Below, piece after piece: positions 27,337-37,875 of a stretch of DNA of 64,000 nt (positions within the stretch are counted from its first letter, which is position 1; each line of letters starts with the position of its first letter). Under the pieces are notes generated by a model, which was not told where the DNA came from, did no database searches, and worked only from the letters and a program-made list of their open reading frames with translations. Made by a program: the position numbers and the translations under genes. The stretch is from Pseudomonas sp. 10S4 (GTDB taxonomy: Bacteria; Pseudomonadota; Gammaproteobacteria; Pseudomonadales; Pseudomonadaceae), in contig NZ_CP133774.1 of assembly GCF_034344865.1 (NCBI RefSeq), forward strand, positions 6,758,001-6,822,000, in the 5' to 3' direction.

Positions 27337-30300
27337 ATGCATGCACTTGTACGTATCGCGCTGGGAAGGCCCTATACCTTTATCGTGCTGGCAATCCTGA
27401 TCCTGATCGCCGGTCCGTTGGCGGCATTGCGCACACCCACGGACATCTTTCCCGAGATCCGCATCCCGGTCATTGCCGTCATCTGGCAGTTCACCGGTTT
27501 GTCACCGGACCAGATGGCCGGGCGGATCACCTCGCCGTTCCAGCGGGTACTGACCACCACGGTCAACGACATACGGCACATCGAGGCACAGTCGTTGAAT
27601 GGCTACGGGATCGTGAAGATTTTCTTTCAGCCCAACGTCAATATCACCAACGCCAACGCGCAAGTGACCTCGGTGTCGCAAGCGATTTTGCGTCAATTGC
27701 CACCGGCCACGACGCCGCCACTGATCCTCAACTACAGCGCCTCGACGGTGCCGATCATTCAACTGGCCTTGTCCGGCAAAGGCTTGAGCGAGCAAAAACT
27801 CGGAGACATCGGACTCAACACCGTGCGCCTGATGCTGACGACCGTCGCCGGGGCGGCCATCCCCTACCCGTTCGGCGGTAAATCCCGGCAGATTCAGATC
27901 GATCTCGACTCGGCGGCGTTGCAGGCCCGTGGGCTCTCGGGTCAGGACGTGGCGAATGCGCTGGCCACACAGAATCTGATCACCCCGATCGGCACCGAAA
28001 AAATCGGCGACTACGAATACCCGCTACTGCTGAACAACGCGCCGACGGACTTCAAGGACCTCGAAGACCTGCCGATCAAGACCGCCAATGGCACCACGGT
28101 GCTGATGCGCGATGTGGCGACAGTGCGCGATGGCAACCCGCCACAAACCAACATCGTGCACGTCAATGGCAGCCGTTCACTGTTGCTGACCATCCTGAAG
28201 ACCGGCTCGGCCTCGACCCTGGGCGTGATCACCGGGATCCGCGACAAACTCGCCGACTCCAAGGCTGCCCTGCCCGACAACCTGCAAATCGAGTTTATTG
28301 AAGACCAATCGGTGTTTGTCCGGGCCGCGATCAGCAGCGTGGCCAAGGAAGGGATCATCGCTGCCGCGCTGACCAGCCTGATGATTCTGCTGTTTCTTGG
28401 CAGCTGGCGCTCGACGGTGATCATTGCCGTGTCCATTCCGCTGTCGATCCTGGCCTCCATAGCCACCCTCGCCGCCCTCGGCGAAACCCTAAACATCATG
28501 ACGCTTGGCGGCCTGGCGCTGGCGGTGGGGATTCTGGTGGACGAGGCGACCGTCACCATCGAGAACATCAACTGGCACCTGGAACAAGGCAAAGAGGTAA
28601 AAACCGCGATCCTCGACGGTGCCGCGCAGATCGTCACCCCGGCGTTTGTCTCTCTGCTGTGTATTTGCATCGTGTTCGTGCCAATGTTTTTCCTCGAAGG
28701 CATCGCCCGGTTTTTGTTCGTGCCGATGGCCGAGGCCGTGGTGTTCGCCATGATCGCCTCGTTCCTGCTGTCGCGGACGCTGGTGCCGACCATGGCCAAT
28801 TACCTGCTCAAACCCCACACCAAGGACGAAGAAACCGAGCACAACAAACGCTCGGGCAATCCGCTGGTGCGTTTTCAACGGGGCTTCGAAAAGCGTTTCG
28901 AAGCCGCCCGCGACCGTTATCACGCGCTGCTCGAAACCACCCTGCATCACCGGGGGATTTTCGTGGTGTGCTTTTTCGGCTTTGTCCTGCTGTCGTTCAC
29001 CCTCGTGCCATTTCTGGGACGCAACTTTTTCCGGCCGTCGATGCCGGGCAGATCCTATTGCACGTGCGCGCACCGGTCGGCACGCGGGTAGAGAAGACCG
29101 CCGAATTCATTTTCAACGTCGAAGACTCGATCCGCCGCATCATCCCGCCGGCGGACCTCGGCTCAGTGGTCGATAACATCGGCCTGTCGATCAGCGGCAT
29201 CAATATCACCTACAACAACACCGGGACCGTGGGCTCCCAGGACAGTGACATCCATATCAAGCTCAACGACGGCCATCGCCCCAGCGCCGAATACATGCGG
29301 CAAATGCGCGAACAACTGCCGCGACAATTTCCCAGCCTGGTGTTTTCATTTCCACCGGCGGACATCGTCGGGCAGATTCTGAATTTCGGCGCTTCAGCAC
29401 CGATTGACCTGCAAATCCAGGGGAGCAACCAGACCGCCAATTTCACCTATGCCAACACCTTGCTGCGCGAAATCCGTCGCGTGCCGGGGGTCGCCGATGC
29501 GCGGATCCAGCAGTCCCAACAACTGCCGACCTTCAAGGTCAACGTCGACCGCACCCGTGCGCAACTGGTCGGTATAACCGAACGCGATGTCACCAATAGT
29601 CTGGTGGTCAACCTCGCGGGGTCCAGTCAGGTGGCGCCGACTTACTGGCTGAACAATACCAATGGCATCTCCTACCCGATCGTGATGCAGACGCCGCAGT
29701 ACAACCTCGACTCCCTGTCCGCCTTAAACAACTTGCCGCTCAGCCCGACCGGCGCGGGCAACGACGAACAGATTCTCGGCGGCCTGGCGACCCTTGAACG
29801 GACCAACAGCCACTCGGTGTTCAGCCAGTCTGAGCTGCAGCCGGTGGTGGAGATTTACGCTTCTACCCAGGACCGCGACCTCGGCGCCGTGGCTGCGGAC
29901 ATTCAGGACATCATCAACGCCCACGCCAAGGACGTGCCCAAGGGCTCGAAAGTGGCGTTGCTCGGTCAGGTGCAAACCATGAACAGTGCGTTCAACGGCA
30001 TGCTGTTCGGCTTGCTCGGGGCTGTGGTGCTGATCTATCTGGTGATCGTGGTCAACTTCCAGTCGTGGCTGGACCCGTTTGTCATTCTTATGGCCCTGCC
30101 CGCGGCGTTGGCGGGTATCGTCTGGATGTTGTTCCTCACTCACACGCCGTTGTCGGTGCCGGCGCTGACCGGCGCGATCATGTGTATCGGCGTGGCGACG
30201 GCCAACGCGATTCTGGTGGTCAGTTTCTGCCGTGAACGCCTGGACGCCCACGGCGACTCCATTGCCTCGGCGCTGGAGGCCGGTTTTACCCGGTTCCGCC

Positions 30301-30521
30301 CAGTGCTGATGACCGCACTGGCAATGATCATCGGCATGACGCCCATGGCCCTGAGCCTGGGTGAAGGCGCCGAGCAGAATGCCCCGCTGGGCCGAGCGGT
30401 GATCGGCGGGTTGGCCTTTGCCACAGTGGCGACGCTGTTTCTGGTGCCGGTGATTTTCAGCATCGTCCACGCCCGCGACGACAGCGAGTCTGTCCCGGCC
30501 ACCGCGACTCAAGAGGCCTGA
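27337..30521 (+). CDS. RND efflux transporter, inner-membrane pump, one frame break
   Basis: A proton-driven pump of about 1061 residues with the AcrB-type plan: N-terminal helix (PYTFIVLAILILIAGPLAAL), periplasmic loop 1, helices 2-6, loop 2, helices 8-12. The proton-relay region in helix 4 reads VGILVDEATVTIEN, with Asp followed by Glu where many pumps have Asp-Asp. The break is at 29031-29032: CC where CCC gives LGRNFFPAVDAGQILLHVRA. Both halves are otherwise full length. I chose the ATG at 27337 (MHALVRIALGRPYTF); upstream in-frame codons lack family-like sequence. It is the first gene of a pump-adaptor-channel operon, one base before the adaptor. No substrate can be assigned. Confidence 0.92.
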
Positions 30522-30522
30522 C

Positions 30523-31704
30523 ATGTCCGACGACAAGACCCAAGCCAGCACGGCACACCACAGGACCAGCCATTGGCGAATCATGCTGGCCGTGTTGATG
30601 TTGGTGCTGATCGTGATCGCGTGCGTCATCTGGCGCGTGAGTGAGTCACGCACCCTCAAGGACTGGACCGACAAACAGGCGCTGCCCAACGTGGTGCTGA
30701 TTTCCCCGAGCGTGGCCCCGCAAGGTCCGGTGCTTAATTTGCCGGGGCGGTTGGAGGCCTATTCCAGAGCCTCGATCTTCGCCCGCGTCAGCGGCTATCT
30801 GAAGTCTTGGAAATTCGACATCGGCGCACCGGTCAAGGCCGGGCAGTTGCTCGCTGAAATCGACGCTCCCGAACTCGATCAGCAACTACTTCAGGCTCGC
30901 GCCGACCTGGCCAGCGCCCAGGCAAACGAGTCACTGGCGTCCACCACTGCGAAACGCTGGCAAGCGATGCTGGCTTCCGATTCCGTATCGCGCCAGGACG
31001 TCGACCAGCGCACCGGTGACCTGAGCGCCAAACAGGCGCAGGTGATGGCGGCCAAAGCCAATGTCGATCGGCTGGTGGCGACCAAGGGCTTCCAGCGCCT
31101 GGTCGCGCCGTTCGATGGCGTGGTGACGGCGCGCGAGACCGATGTCGGGGCATTGATCAATGCCGGCAGCGGCGCGAACGGGCCGGAGTTGTTCGTCGTG
31201 TCAGACGTTAGCCGCCTGCGGGTTTACGTGCAGGTGCCACAGACGTTTTCGCCGCTGGTGCGAGCCGGCACCAGCGCCAGCCTGACGGTGCCCGAGTATC
31301 AGAAGGAGCAGTTTGCCGCGCGGGTCATCGCCACCGCTGACTCGGTCAACGCCACGTCGGGCACCACACTGGTTCAACTGCTCGTCGATAACCCTGGCGG
31401 GCGCCTGATACCGGGCGGGTTCACCAATGTCGAGTTCAAGTTGCCGGTACAGGTCAACGCCTTGCGGTTACCGGCCAGCGCGTTGATCTTCGACGAACAT
31501 GGCCTGCGGGTGGCGACCCTCGATGCGAACGATAAGGTGCGCTTCAAAACCATCACCATTGCCCGTGAGCTGGGTGATTCGGTGGAAGTCGGCTCGGGGT
31601 TGTCGGCCAGTGACCGGGTGATCGACACGCCACCTGACGGCCTCGCCGATGATGACAGCGTGCAAGTCGTGCAGCCCGACAAGGGAGCCAAAGGCAATGG
31701 CTGA
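30523..31704 (+). CDS. RND periplasmic adaptor (membrane fusion) protein
   Basis: A 393-residue adaptor anchored by one N-terminal membrane segment (IMLAVLMLVLIVIACVIWRV). It has the split lipoyl domain (ASIFARVSGYLKSWKFDIGA and APFDGVVTARETDVGALINA), a helical hairpin (ELDQQLLQARADLASAQANE) and beta-barrel and membrane-proximal domains. It connects the RND pump to the outer-membrane channel. Start one base after the pump stop; end overlaps the channel gene by eight bases. Intact. Confidence 0.93.
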   Translation: MSDDKTQASTAHHRTSHWRIMLAVLMLVLIVIACVIWRVSESRTLKDWTDKQALPNVVLISPSVAPQGPVLNLPGRLEAYSRASIFARVSGYLKSWKFDIGAPVKAGQLLAEIDAPELDQQLLQARADLASAQANESLASTTAKRWQAMLASDSVSRQDVDQRTGDLSAKQAQVMAAKANVDRLVATKGFQRLVAPFDGVVTARETDVGALINAGSGANGPELFVVSDVSRLRVYVQVPQTFSPLVRAGTSASLTVPEYQKEQFAARVIATADSVNATSGTTLVQLLVDNPGGRLIPGGFTNVEFKLPVQVNALRLPASALIFDEHGLRVATLDANDKVRFKTITIARELGDSVEVGSGLSASDRVIDTPPDGLADDDSVQVVQPDKGAKGNG

Positions 31705-33134
31705 CCGGAAGACGTTTTGCGCATTGGGCGCGTTGTTGGGGCTCAGCGCCTGCTCGCTTGCCCCCGCTTATCATGTGCCGACAACCCCCGTGGCCGCGCA
31801 GTTTCGCAGCGTCGCACCCTGGACCACGGCGCAGCCGTCGGACCAGTTGAGTCGCGATGGCTGGTGGCAGATGTATAACGATCCGCAACTCGACGCGCTG
31901 CAACAGCAATTGCTGCACAACAACCCGGACCTGAGCGCCGCACTGGCGCACTACGCCCAGGCTCAGGCGTTCGTCAGGCAAGTGGAGTCGGGATTGTTCC
32001 CGACGATCACCGGCAACGCCAACCCGCAACGCATTCGTCAGTCGGACAATAAACCGCTGCGCTCCGGCGGGCCCGACGAGTACAACTCGGTCACCTTGGG
32101 CGCCGAGGTCGATTACGAAGTGGATTTGTGGGGCCGCGTGCGCGATACGGTCGCCGCGGGCAAGGACGAGTCCCAGGCGCAGAAAGCCGACCTGGCCTCG
32201 GCGCGCCTGAGCCTGCAAACGCAACTGGCCGACACCTACATTCGCCTGCGAGGCCTGGATCAGCAGACCCGGTTGCTGACGGCGACGGGGGCGAGCGTTC
32301 GAGAAAGCGTTGAACCTGACGCAGGGCCTGCATGACGGCGGCATTGTCTCGGGGCTGGACGTGGCGCGTGCTCGCACGCAGCTGTCTTCGACCAAGTCGC
32401 AGTTGACCCAGAACATCGCGCAACGTGCCCTGCTGGAACATGCCATTGCAGCGCTGGTGGGGGCGTCGGCCTCGGACTTTTCCATCGCTCAAAGCACCCG
32501 CGTCGTGACCCTGCCTGTGGTACCCGTCGGGTTGCCATCGACCCTGTTGCAGCGCCGCCCCGACATCGCCGCCGCCGAACGCCGGACCGCCGAAGCCAAC
32601 GCAAAAATCGGCGTCGCCCGTGCGGCGTTTTACCCCAGCCTGACCCTGAGTGCCCAGGCCGGTTTTCAAAGCGCCGAGTACGCCAAATTGCTCTCGGCAC
32701 CCAATCTGTTCTGGGTCATCGGACCGTCACTGCTGGGGACCATTTTTGACGGAGGCGCGCATCAAGCCGAACTGGACGCCGCCAGAGCCGCCACCGAAGA
32801 GGCCGGCGCGCACTATCGCAGCGTGGTGCTCGCGGCGTTTGCCCAGGTCGAAGACAACCTGTCGCTGGTGTCCGGATTGGGTTCCGCCCTCAAGGACCAG
32901 CGCGACGCAGCGGACGCCGCACAACAATCGGAGAACCTGGCCATGGACCAATACCGCCAGGGTGCGATCGGTTACCTGGATGTCGTGACTGCGCAGACCA
33001 CGGCGTTACAGGCCCAAAGTAGCGTACTGGATTTACAGACCCGCCAGTTGAGCGCCAATGTGGGGTTGATCAAAGCGTTGGGTGGTGGGTGGTCGAGCGA
33101 GGAATTGGCGAGCATTTCGGCGCAGAAGAACTGA
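31697..33134 (+). CDS. Outer-membrane efflux channel lipoprotein, NodT/OprM type, one frame break
   Basis: The TolC-like exit duct of the pump, about 478 residues. It begins MADRKTFCALGALLGLSACS, with lipobox LSAC for lipid attachment. Channel repeats include WWQMYNDPQLDALQQQLLHN, LDVARARTQLSSTKSQLTQN and RRPDIAAAERRTAEANAKIG. The frame breaks at a G run (32287-32291): one G too many; with four G the protein reads LTATGRAFEKALNLTQGLHD. The start overlaps the adaptor gene (ATGGCTGA). Confidence 0.9.
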
Positions 33135-33164
33135 GCCAGACTCCCGGCTGATAGCGATTTAAAT

Positions 33165-33252
33165 GTGGGAGCAGGCTTGCTCGCGATGGCGGTGTGTCAG
33201 GCAACTGTGTTGTCGACTGGACGACCGCTTTCGCGAGCAAGCCCGCTCCCAC
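33165..33252. repeat. REPIN: inverted pair of REP elements, GTGGGAGC family
   Basis: Arms GTGGGAGCAGGCTTGCTCGC and its complement ending GCTCCCAC between the convergent efflux operon and the tpsA gene. Confidence 0.9.
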
Positions 33253-33267
33253 AGGGGAACGTGGTGC

Positions 33268-36200
33268 TTAGATGTTTTTCTCGTCAATCCCGGCCTGCAG
33301 CGACTGGCTGTCGTAATGACCGCCAATCGTCACGGGGCCGAGTTTGACGCTGTGTTCACCCGCAGCCGAAACCTCAGGTTTGCTGCCCTCGGCTTTCGGT
33401 TTCTCAGGCAGATCGAGACCTGCGTTGACGCCGTAGTCGCGGTTGCTCAGGTCCGTGGTGCTGACTTTCGAGCCGCCCAGATCCACCCGGGCTTCGGTCG
33501 AGGCAATCCGTGCGCCGGTCAGTTGCGTGGCGCCGCCAACCTTCAGATCCACACCTTGTGTGCCGCTGATACCCGAGGCCTGGCCGACGCTGTCCTTGTG
33601 CGCATAACCGCCGTCGGCTTTCAGGGTCGGTTTGTAGTCAGTGCCGCCGAGTTTGGCATTGTCGGCGACTTTATCCTTCTCGGCTGGTTTTGCTTTTGTC
33701 GCGGTCAGGCCCAAGTCAACGTCGACCTTGGCGCTGGTCTGGCTGTCCTGACGGCTTTCCACGGTCAGATCACCGCCCACCTTGCCGCTGACGGTCCCGG
33801 CATCGATCCGCGCACCGGCCAGATGCACATCCCCGGAAGAGTTGACGATGACGCCGTCAGCCTTGATCTGACTGTTCTGCTGCGTCGTGCCTTTCAGGTG
33901 ATCAACCCCAACCTTGGCCCCGGCATTGAAGCCGTGGTCACTGCTGGCAACGTTCTTTTCATCCACAACAACCGGTGTGCTGTTGCTCAGGTTGCCGCCA
34001 GCATTCAGCGCGACATTCCAGTTAGTGCGGTTCTGCGTGGACTGGGCCGATTCCTGATTGATCCCGCCCTGCTGCGCATCAAGGCTGACGCTCGGGGCGC
34101 TGACCTGGGTGCCTTGCAGGTGGATAGCCTCACCGCTGAGAGCGATGTTGCCCTGACTGTTGAGCTGGCCACCGGTCAAGGTTTGGGTGTTTTCGTTGAC
34201 CCGACCGATGTTGAAATTGCCGCTCAAATTGCCGCCCTGATCAGCGCTTTTCTCAGTACTGGTTTTACTACCACCCACCTTCAGACCACCGCCAAGGTTG
34301 CTGCCCGAGGCGCTGTGCGTGTCGGTCGCCGCTTGCAGATCGAGTTTGCCGTCAGCCTTCAAGTCGATGCCGCCTGCCGTATCAACCTTCGTCCCTTGGA
34401 GGATTTGATCGCCACCACTGCTCAACACCACTGGGCCTTTGCCCTGAATACTCGCGACCTGAGCCTGGCTGTCTTGCGTCTGTTTGCCGGTGTGATCGAG
34501 CTGGAAGCCGGCGCCCAGATCAACATTGGTGCCGTTAGTGCCTGGCGCCGTGCCGACGTTCAGCGAGCCATTGCCGCGCAGGCTAGACGTGTCACTGCTC
34601 TGACGGTCGTTGGCCTGATTCAGCGCCAGCTCACCGCCGGTCTTGATCGAAACCCCGCCCTGCCCGCCATCGAAATGGCTGCCTTCAAACTGACCCTTTT
34701 CGCGCAGGTTGATGTTCACCCCGTCGCTGCCGGCATAGTTGCCAGCCACCGCGGTGGAGCTGTCTTTGCGCGTCTGGCTGCTGCCGCCCGCACCGCTGCC
34801 GGCAACGTTCACGTCTTCACCGGTTTTGGTGTAGACCCGCACGTCAGCCTTGGCGTCCAGCGCCTGATCGGTGCGGCTGTGGGTGTTGCTCGCGGCGCTC
34901 GCCACCAACGCGTCGGCGCTGATGTTCACCTTGCCCGAACTCGCCTGGTATTGGGTACCCTGGTCCTGCAAGGTACCGGCGACCTTGACGTCCACGGTGC
35001 CGCCCTTGAACTGGCTGACCACGGCGTTGCCGGTTTGCTCGGTATGGCTGGCATCCTGGTGACCGATAGCCACGTCGATGCCGACATTCGGCTGACCGAG
35101 ATTGGCCAACGCGTCCTTGTCCGGCACCTTGCCGTTCAACACGTCCTTGACTGCCCCGGCGATGGGTCGGGCGATGTCTTTGTATTCGACGTTGGCGCCA
35201 ATATCCGCCGACCAGTTGCTCTCGTGATGAGTGCTGCTGTCGGTGTTGCTTGCAGCGCGATTGTCGACCTCGCCCGCCGCGACATCCAGACCTTTGCCGG
35301 CATCAAGATGCGCGCCTTCGGTGGTGAGCTTTCCGGTATTGATGTTCAGGTTGCCGCTGCTTTGGACGCTGGTGGTTTGCGCCGTGGTTTTGCTGGCGGT
35401 GTCTTGCGAGGTGTTGTGGGCGAAATCGACACCACTTCCGGCGCGGTCGAGGCCGCCGGTGTAGTAGAAACCGCCGCTGGTGCTGGTTTTATCGGTCGAA
35501 GTGCTGTGGCTGTCCTGCTCGGCCAGCAGCGAGACGTTTTTGCCGGTCAGGGTCGCGTCACCGTTGGTGGCTTTGACCTCGGCGCCCTTGAGCATCAGGT
35601 CGCCGCCCGCCGCCAGTTGCACGTTGCCGCCGCTGAGGCTGGAGCCCTGCTGCTTGACGTCGTTGCTGGTCACGGTTTGTTGCTTGTCTTCGTAATGCAC
35701 ACCGGCGCGGTACTGGCCGGCGTCCGGGGCGTTTTCCTTGGCGTAGGCGTCGAAGCCACGGGTCTCGGTGGTTTTGCTGCTGTCGCTGGTGTTTTGCGCA
35801 GAATGTACGTTCACATCCCCCGCCGCATCAACGCTCAGGGTGCCATCGGCCTTGACCGTCGCGCCGGCCACTTCAATGTCCTTGGCGCTCTTGAGCTTGA
35901 GGTTGCTGTCGGAGGTCAGCTCGCTGCGCACCGTGGTGCTGTCCTTGGCGTTCTGCCGGGTTTCGTCCTTGGTGATGCCGAAGAACTTGCTGTCCTTGTC
36001 GTGGCTGTTGGCGTGGGAGGTGTCCTGCACGCCATCGATGATCAGCGAACCCTTGTCGCTGACAACACTGGCCTCAGTGCCGCCGCGCACCTGGCTACCG
36101 CTGATGCGCACGTCGTCAGCCTTGACGATCAGTTTGCCGGTAGCGTTGACCTTGCTGCCCTGGTTTTGGGTTTTGCCTTGATCGGCGTCGCCGGTCTTGC

Positions 36201-37779
36201 CGAAGAAACCGCCACCGACCAAATCGCCCGAGTAGCTGTTGTCGCTCTTGCGCTGGGTGCGGCTGGCGCTGGTGATTTCGACCTGTTTGCCGGCGAGGTT
36301 GATGTCGCCCTTGCTAGACAATTGCGCACCTTCGGAACGCAGCAATGCCGCCGTGGCCAGGGCGATATTTCCGCCCTTCAACTGACTGGTGATGCTGCGT
36401 TGTTCTTCGCTGCTGGTGTCCCAGTTGGCTTTCCACAGGTGTTTGCGGTGGTTGCCCTGGTCGGTTTGGGTGTGGCTTTCGGTGGCGGCGGTCAGGCGCA
36501 GGTCGCCGCCGCTTTGGACGTTCAAATTGTTTGCCGCATCGACTTTGGCCGCCTTGAGTTCGGTGTCGCCACCGGAGGAAAGCTGCGCGTCACGGCTGGC
36601 AAGAATCTGGCTGCCGTGCTGGCGCGAGTCGCTGTCGGTCTGGGTCCGGTCGTAGGTTTCCCAGGTGATGCCGATGGTGCTGTTGTTCCAGTTTTCGCGA
36701 GTCTGCTGGAGCTTGCGGCTTTCGACGGTGGTCAGGGTCAGGTTGCGTTTGGCGTCGAGTTTGACGTCGCGGCCACTCACGTCGGCAGCGGCCAGGGTCA
36801 AGTCTTTGCCGCTGTGCAGGCCGACATTACCCTGGTTGCTGCGCACGCCGGCACGGGTGACGTCGAGGCTGTCGGCAACGGCTTGACCGCTGATGCTCAG
36901 GTCGCCAGCGGAACGAATCTGCACGCCATCGCGGCCCGCCACTTGCACCGGGCCAACCCGCACGCCCGCGCCTTCGGCAGTGCTGACGATGTTGATGCGC
37001 CCAGCCTGCATCGCGCCGAACAGGCTGGCATCGATGCGTTGGTCGGTGGTGTTCCCCGCCGGATCGACGGCTTTCACCTGGCCGCTGGCGTAGTCCACCT
37101 GATTGCGGCCGACCGTGAGGTTCAGTTGATCCCGCGCACTGAGGCTGCCCTGGCTATCGATACGCGGTGCGATCAGGTTGATCGAGCCTTCGCGGTTTTG
37201 CAGGCCCGCGCCTTGAATCTGCAAGCTGCCCTTGGCGTCACGGGTGCTCAGGGCTTGCAGCTTGCCGTCGTTCAATTCGGGGCGACCGACCACTAGGTTG
37301 GCGTTCGGCGTGTTGATGAAACTGCCGCCGTTCACCGAGATACCGTTGGGGTTGGCCAACACGTAATCGGCGGATTTGCCGAAGATTTCCTGGGCGCCGT
37401 TGAGGGTCGAGGCGTTGCGGCTGATCACTTCGTTGAGGATCACGCTCGCGGCGTGGCCCTGGAACTGCGGGTTGGCCGCCAGTTGCCCGGCGAGCTGGGA
37501 TTGCCCGGCCTGCAAGGCGTTGTTCAGCACCAAGCCCTGGCGGTCGACGTTGTAGTCCAGAAACTGGTTATGCGACAGGCCGGAACCATTGGGCGCAACG
37601 ATGTTGACGATGGGCACGCCGCCCTGGGTTTGCAGTTGCGCGGTGCCACCGGGGCCCGGCGCGACCACCACACCACCCGCGAAGGCGCTGGGAAAATGGG
37701 CAATCAGGAACAGGCTGGCAATCGCCCAGCGCAGTTTGCCCCGTGGGGAAAGATGGAACGCAAATGTCTGTGCAGGCAT
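33268..37779 (-). CDS. Two-partner secretion exoprotein TpsA, filamentous haemagglutinin/haemolysin family
   Basis: A secreted beta-helical protein of 1503 residues. After an N-terminal signal region (residues 1-34, cleavage-like SAFAGG) comes the TPS secretion domain with NGSGLSHNQFLDYNV (64-78) and NPNGI (143-147). The rest is dominated by degenerate beta-helix repeats (LSSGGDTELKAAKVDAANNL, LRLTAATESHTQTDQ, VNISADALVASAASNTHSR). No VENN motif or recognisable C-terminal toxin domain is present and no immunity gene follows, so it looks like an adhesin or haemagglutinin rather than a contact-dependent inhibition toxin. GAGAGG lies upstream of the ATG. Its transporter TpsB is immediately upstream, with a 28-codon ORF between. 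A 4-kb reading frame on the other strand is a codon-bias shadow. Intact over 4.5 kb. Confidence 0.92.
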   Translation of the reverse strand: MPAQTFAFHLSPRGKLRWAIASLFLIAHFPSAFAGGVVVAPGPGGTAQLQTQGGVPIVNIVAPNGSGLSHNQFLDYNVDRQGLVLNNALQAGQSQLAGQLAANPQFQGHAASVILNEVISRNASTLNGAQEIFGKSADYVLANPNGISVNGGSFINTPNANLVVGRPELNDGKLQALSTRDAKGSLQIQGAGLQNREGSINLIAPRIDSQGSLSARDQLNLTVGRNQVDYASGQVKAVDPAGNTTDQRIDASLFGAMQAGRINIVSTAEGAGVRVGPVQVAGRDGVQIRSAGDLSISGQAVADSLDVTRAGVRSNQGNVGLHSGKDLTLAAADVSGRDVKLDAKRNLTLTTVESRKLQQTRENWNNSTIGITWETYDRTQTDSDSRQHGSQILASRDAQLSSGGDTELKAAKVDAANNLNVQSGGDLRLTAATESHTQTDQGNHRKHLWKANWDTSSEEQRSITSQLKGGNIALATAALLRSEGAQLSSKGDINLAGKQVEITSASRTQRKSDNSYSGDLVGGGFFGKTGDADQGKTQNQGSKVNATGKLIVKADDVRISGSQVRGGTEASVVSDKGSLIIDGVQDTSHANSHDKDSKFFGITKDETRQNAKDSTTVRSELTSDSNLKLKSAKDIEVAGATVKADGTLSVDAAGDVNVHSAQNTSDSSKTTETRGFDAYAKENAPDAGQYRAGVHYEDKQQTVTSNDVKQQGSSLSGGNVQLAAGGDLMLKGAEVKATNGDATLTGKNVSLLAEQDSHSTSTDKTSTSGGFYYTGGLDRAGSGVDFAHNTSQDTASKTTAQTTSVQSSGNLNINTGKLTTEGAHLDAGKGLDVAAGEVDNRAASNTDSSTHHESNWSADIGANVEYKDIARPIAGAVKDVLNGKVPDKDALANLGQPNVGIDVAIGHQDASHTEQTGNAVVSQFKGGTVDVKVAGTLQDQGTQYQASSGKVNISADALVASAASNTHSRTDQALDAKADVRVYTKTGEDVNVAGSGAGGSSQTRKDSSTAVAGNYAGSDGVNINLREKGQFEGSHFDGGQGGVSIKTGGELALNQANDRQSSDTSSLRGNGSLNVGTAPGTNGTNVDLGAGFQLDHTGKQTQDSQAQVASIQGKGPVVLSSGGDQILQGTKVDTAGGIDLKADGKLDLQAATDTHSASGSNLGGGLKVGGSKTSTEKSADQGGNLSGNFNIGRVNENTQTLTGGQLNSQGNIALSGEAIHLQGTQVSAPSVSLDAQQGGINQESAQSTQNRTNWNVALNAGGNLSNSTPVVVDEKNVASSDHGFNAGAKVGVDHLKGTTQQNSQIKADGVIVNSSGDVHLAGARIDAGTVSGKVGGDLTVESRQDSQTSAKVDVDLGLTATKAKPAEKDKVADNAKLGGTDYKPTLKADGGYAHKDSVGQASGISGTQGVDLKVGGATQLTGARIASTEARVDLGGSKVSTTDLSNRDYGVNAGLDLPEKPKAEGSKPEVSAAGEHSVKLGPVTIGGHYDSQSLQAGIDEKNI

Positions 37780-37788
37780 AAAAACCTC

Positions 37789-37875
37789 TCAATTAAAGTG
37801 CGGCATCACGTTGCGCGCCGAGTTGTTGGCCGTGGCTGTGGCGCTCAGGTCCGACGGCTGTTGTTGGGTGTTCAT
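37789..37875 (-). CDS. 28-residue ORF translationally coupled between tpsB and tpsA
   Basis: Starts in an ATGA overlap with the tpsB stop and ends nine bases before the tpsA ATG. The peptide begins MNTQQQPSDLSATATANNSA and ends RNVMPHFN; it is polar, rich in Asn, Gln, Ser and Thr, and has no membrane segment. It could simply carry ribosomes from tpsB to tpsA or be an unrecognised small protein. No family is known to me. Confidence 0.4.
   Translation of the reverse strand: MNTQQQPSDLSATATANNSARNVMPHFN

Noticed and set aside
33163..37296. A 1377-codon open frame on the plus strand opposite tpsA
   Set aside because: It is the mirror of a highly repetitive, GC-rich real gene. The predicted protein is an alternation of Val/Ala/Gly/Asp runs without recognisable domains, and its first codons lie inside a REPIN. 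The minus-strand protein has a signal peptide and TPS motifs.
33268..37779. CdiA-type contact-dependent inhibition toxin
   Set aside because: No VENN motif, no C-terminal toxin domain and no CdiI-like gene downstream.
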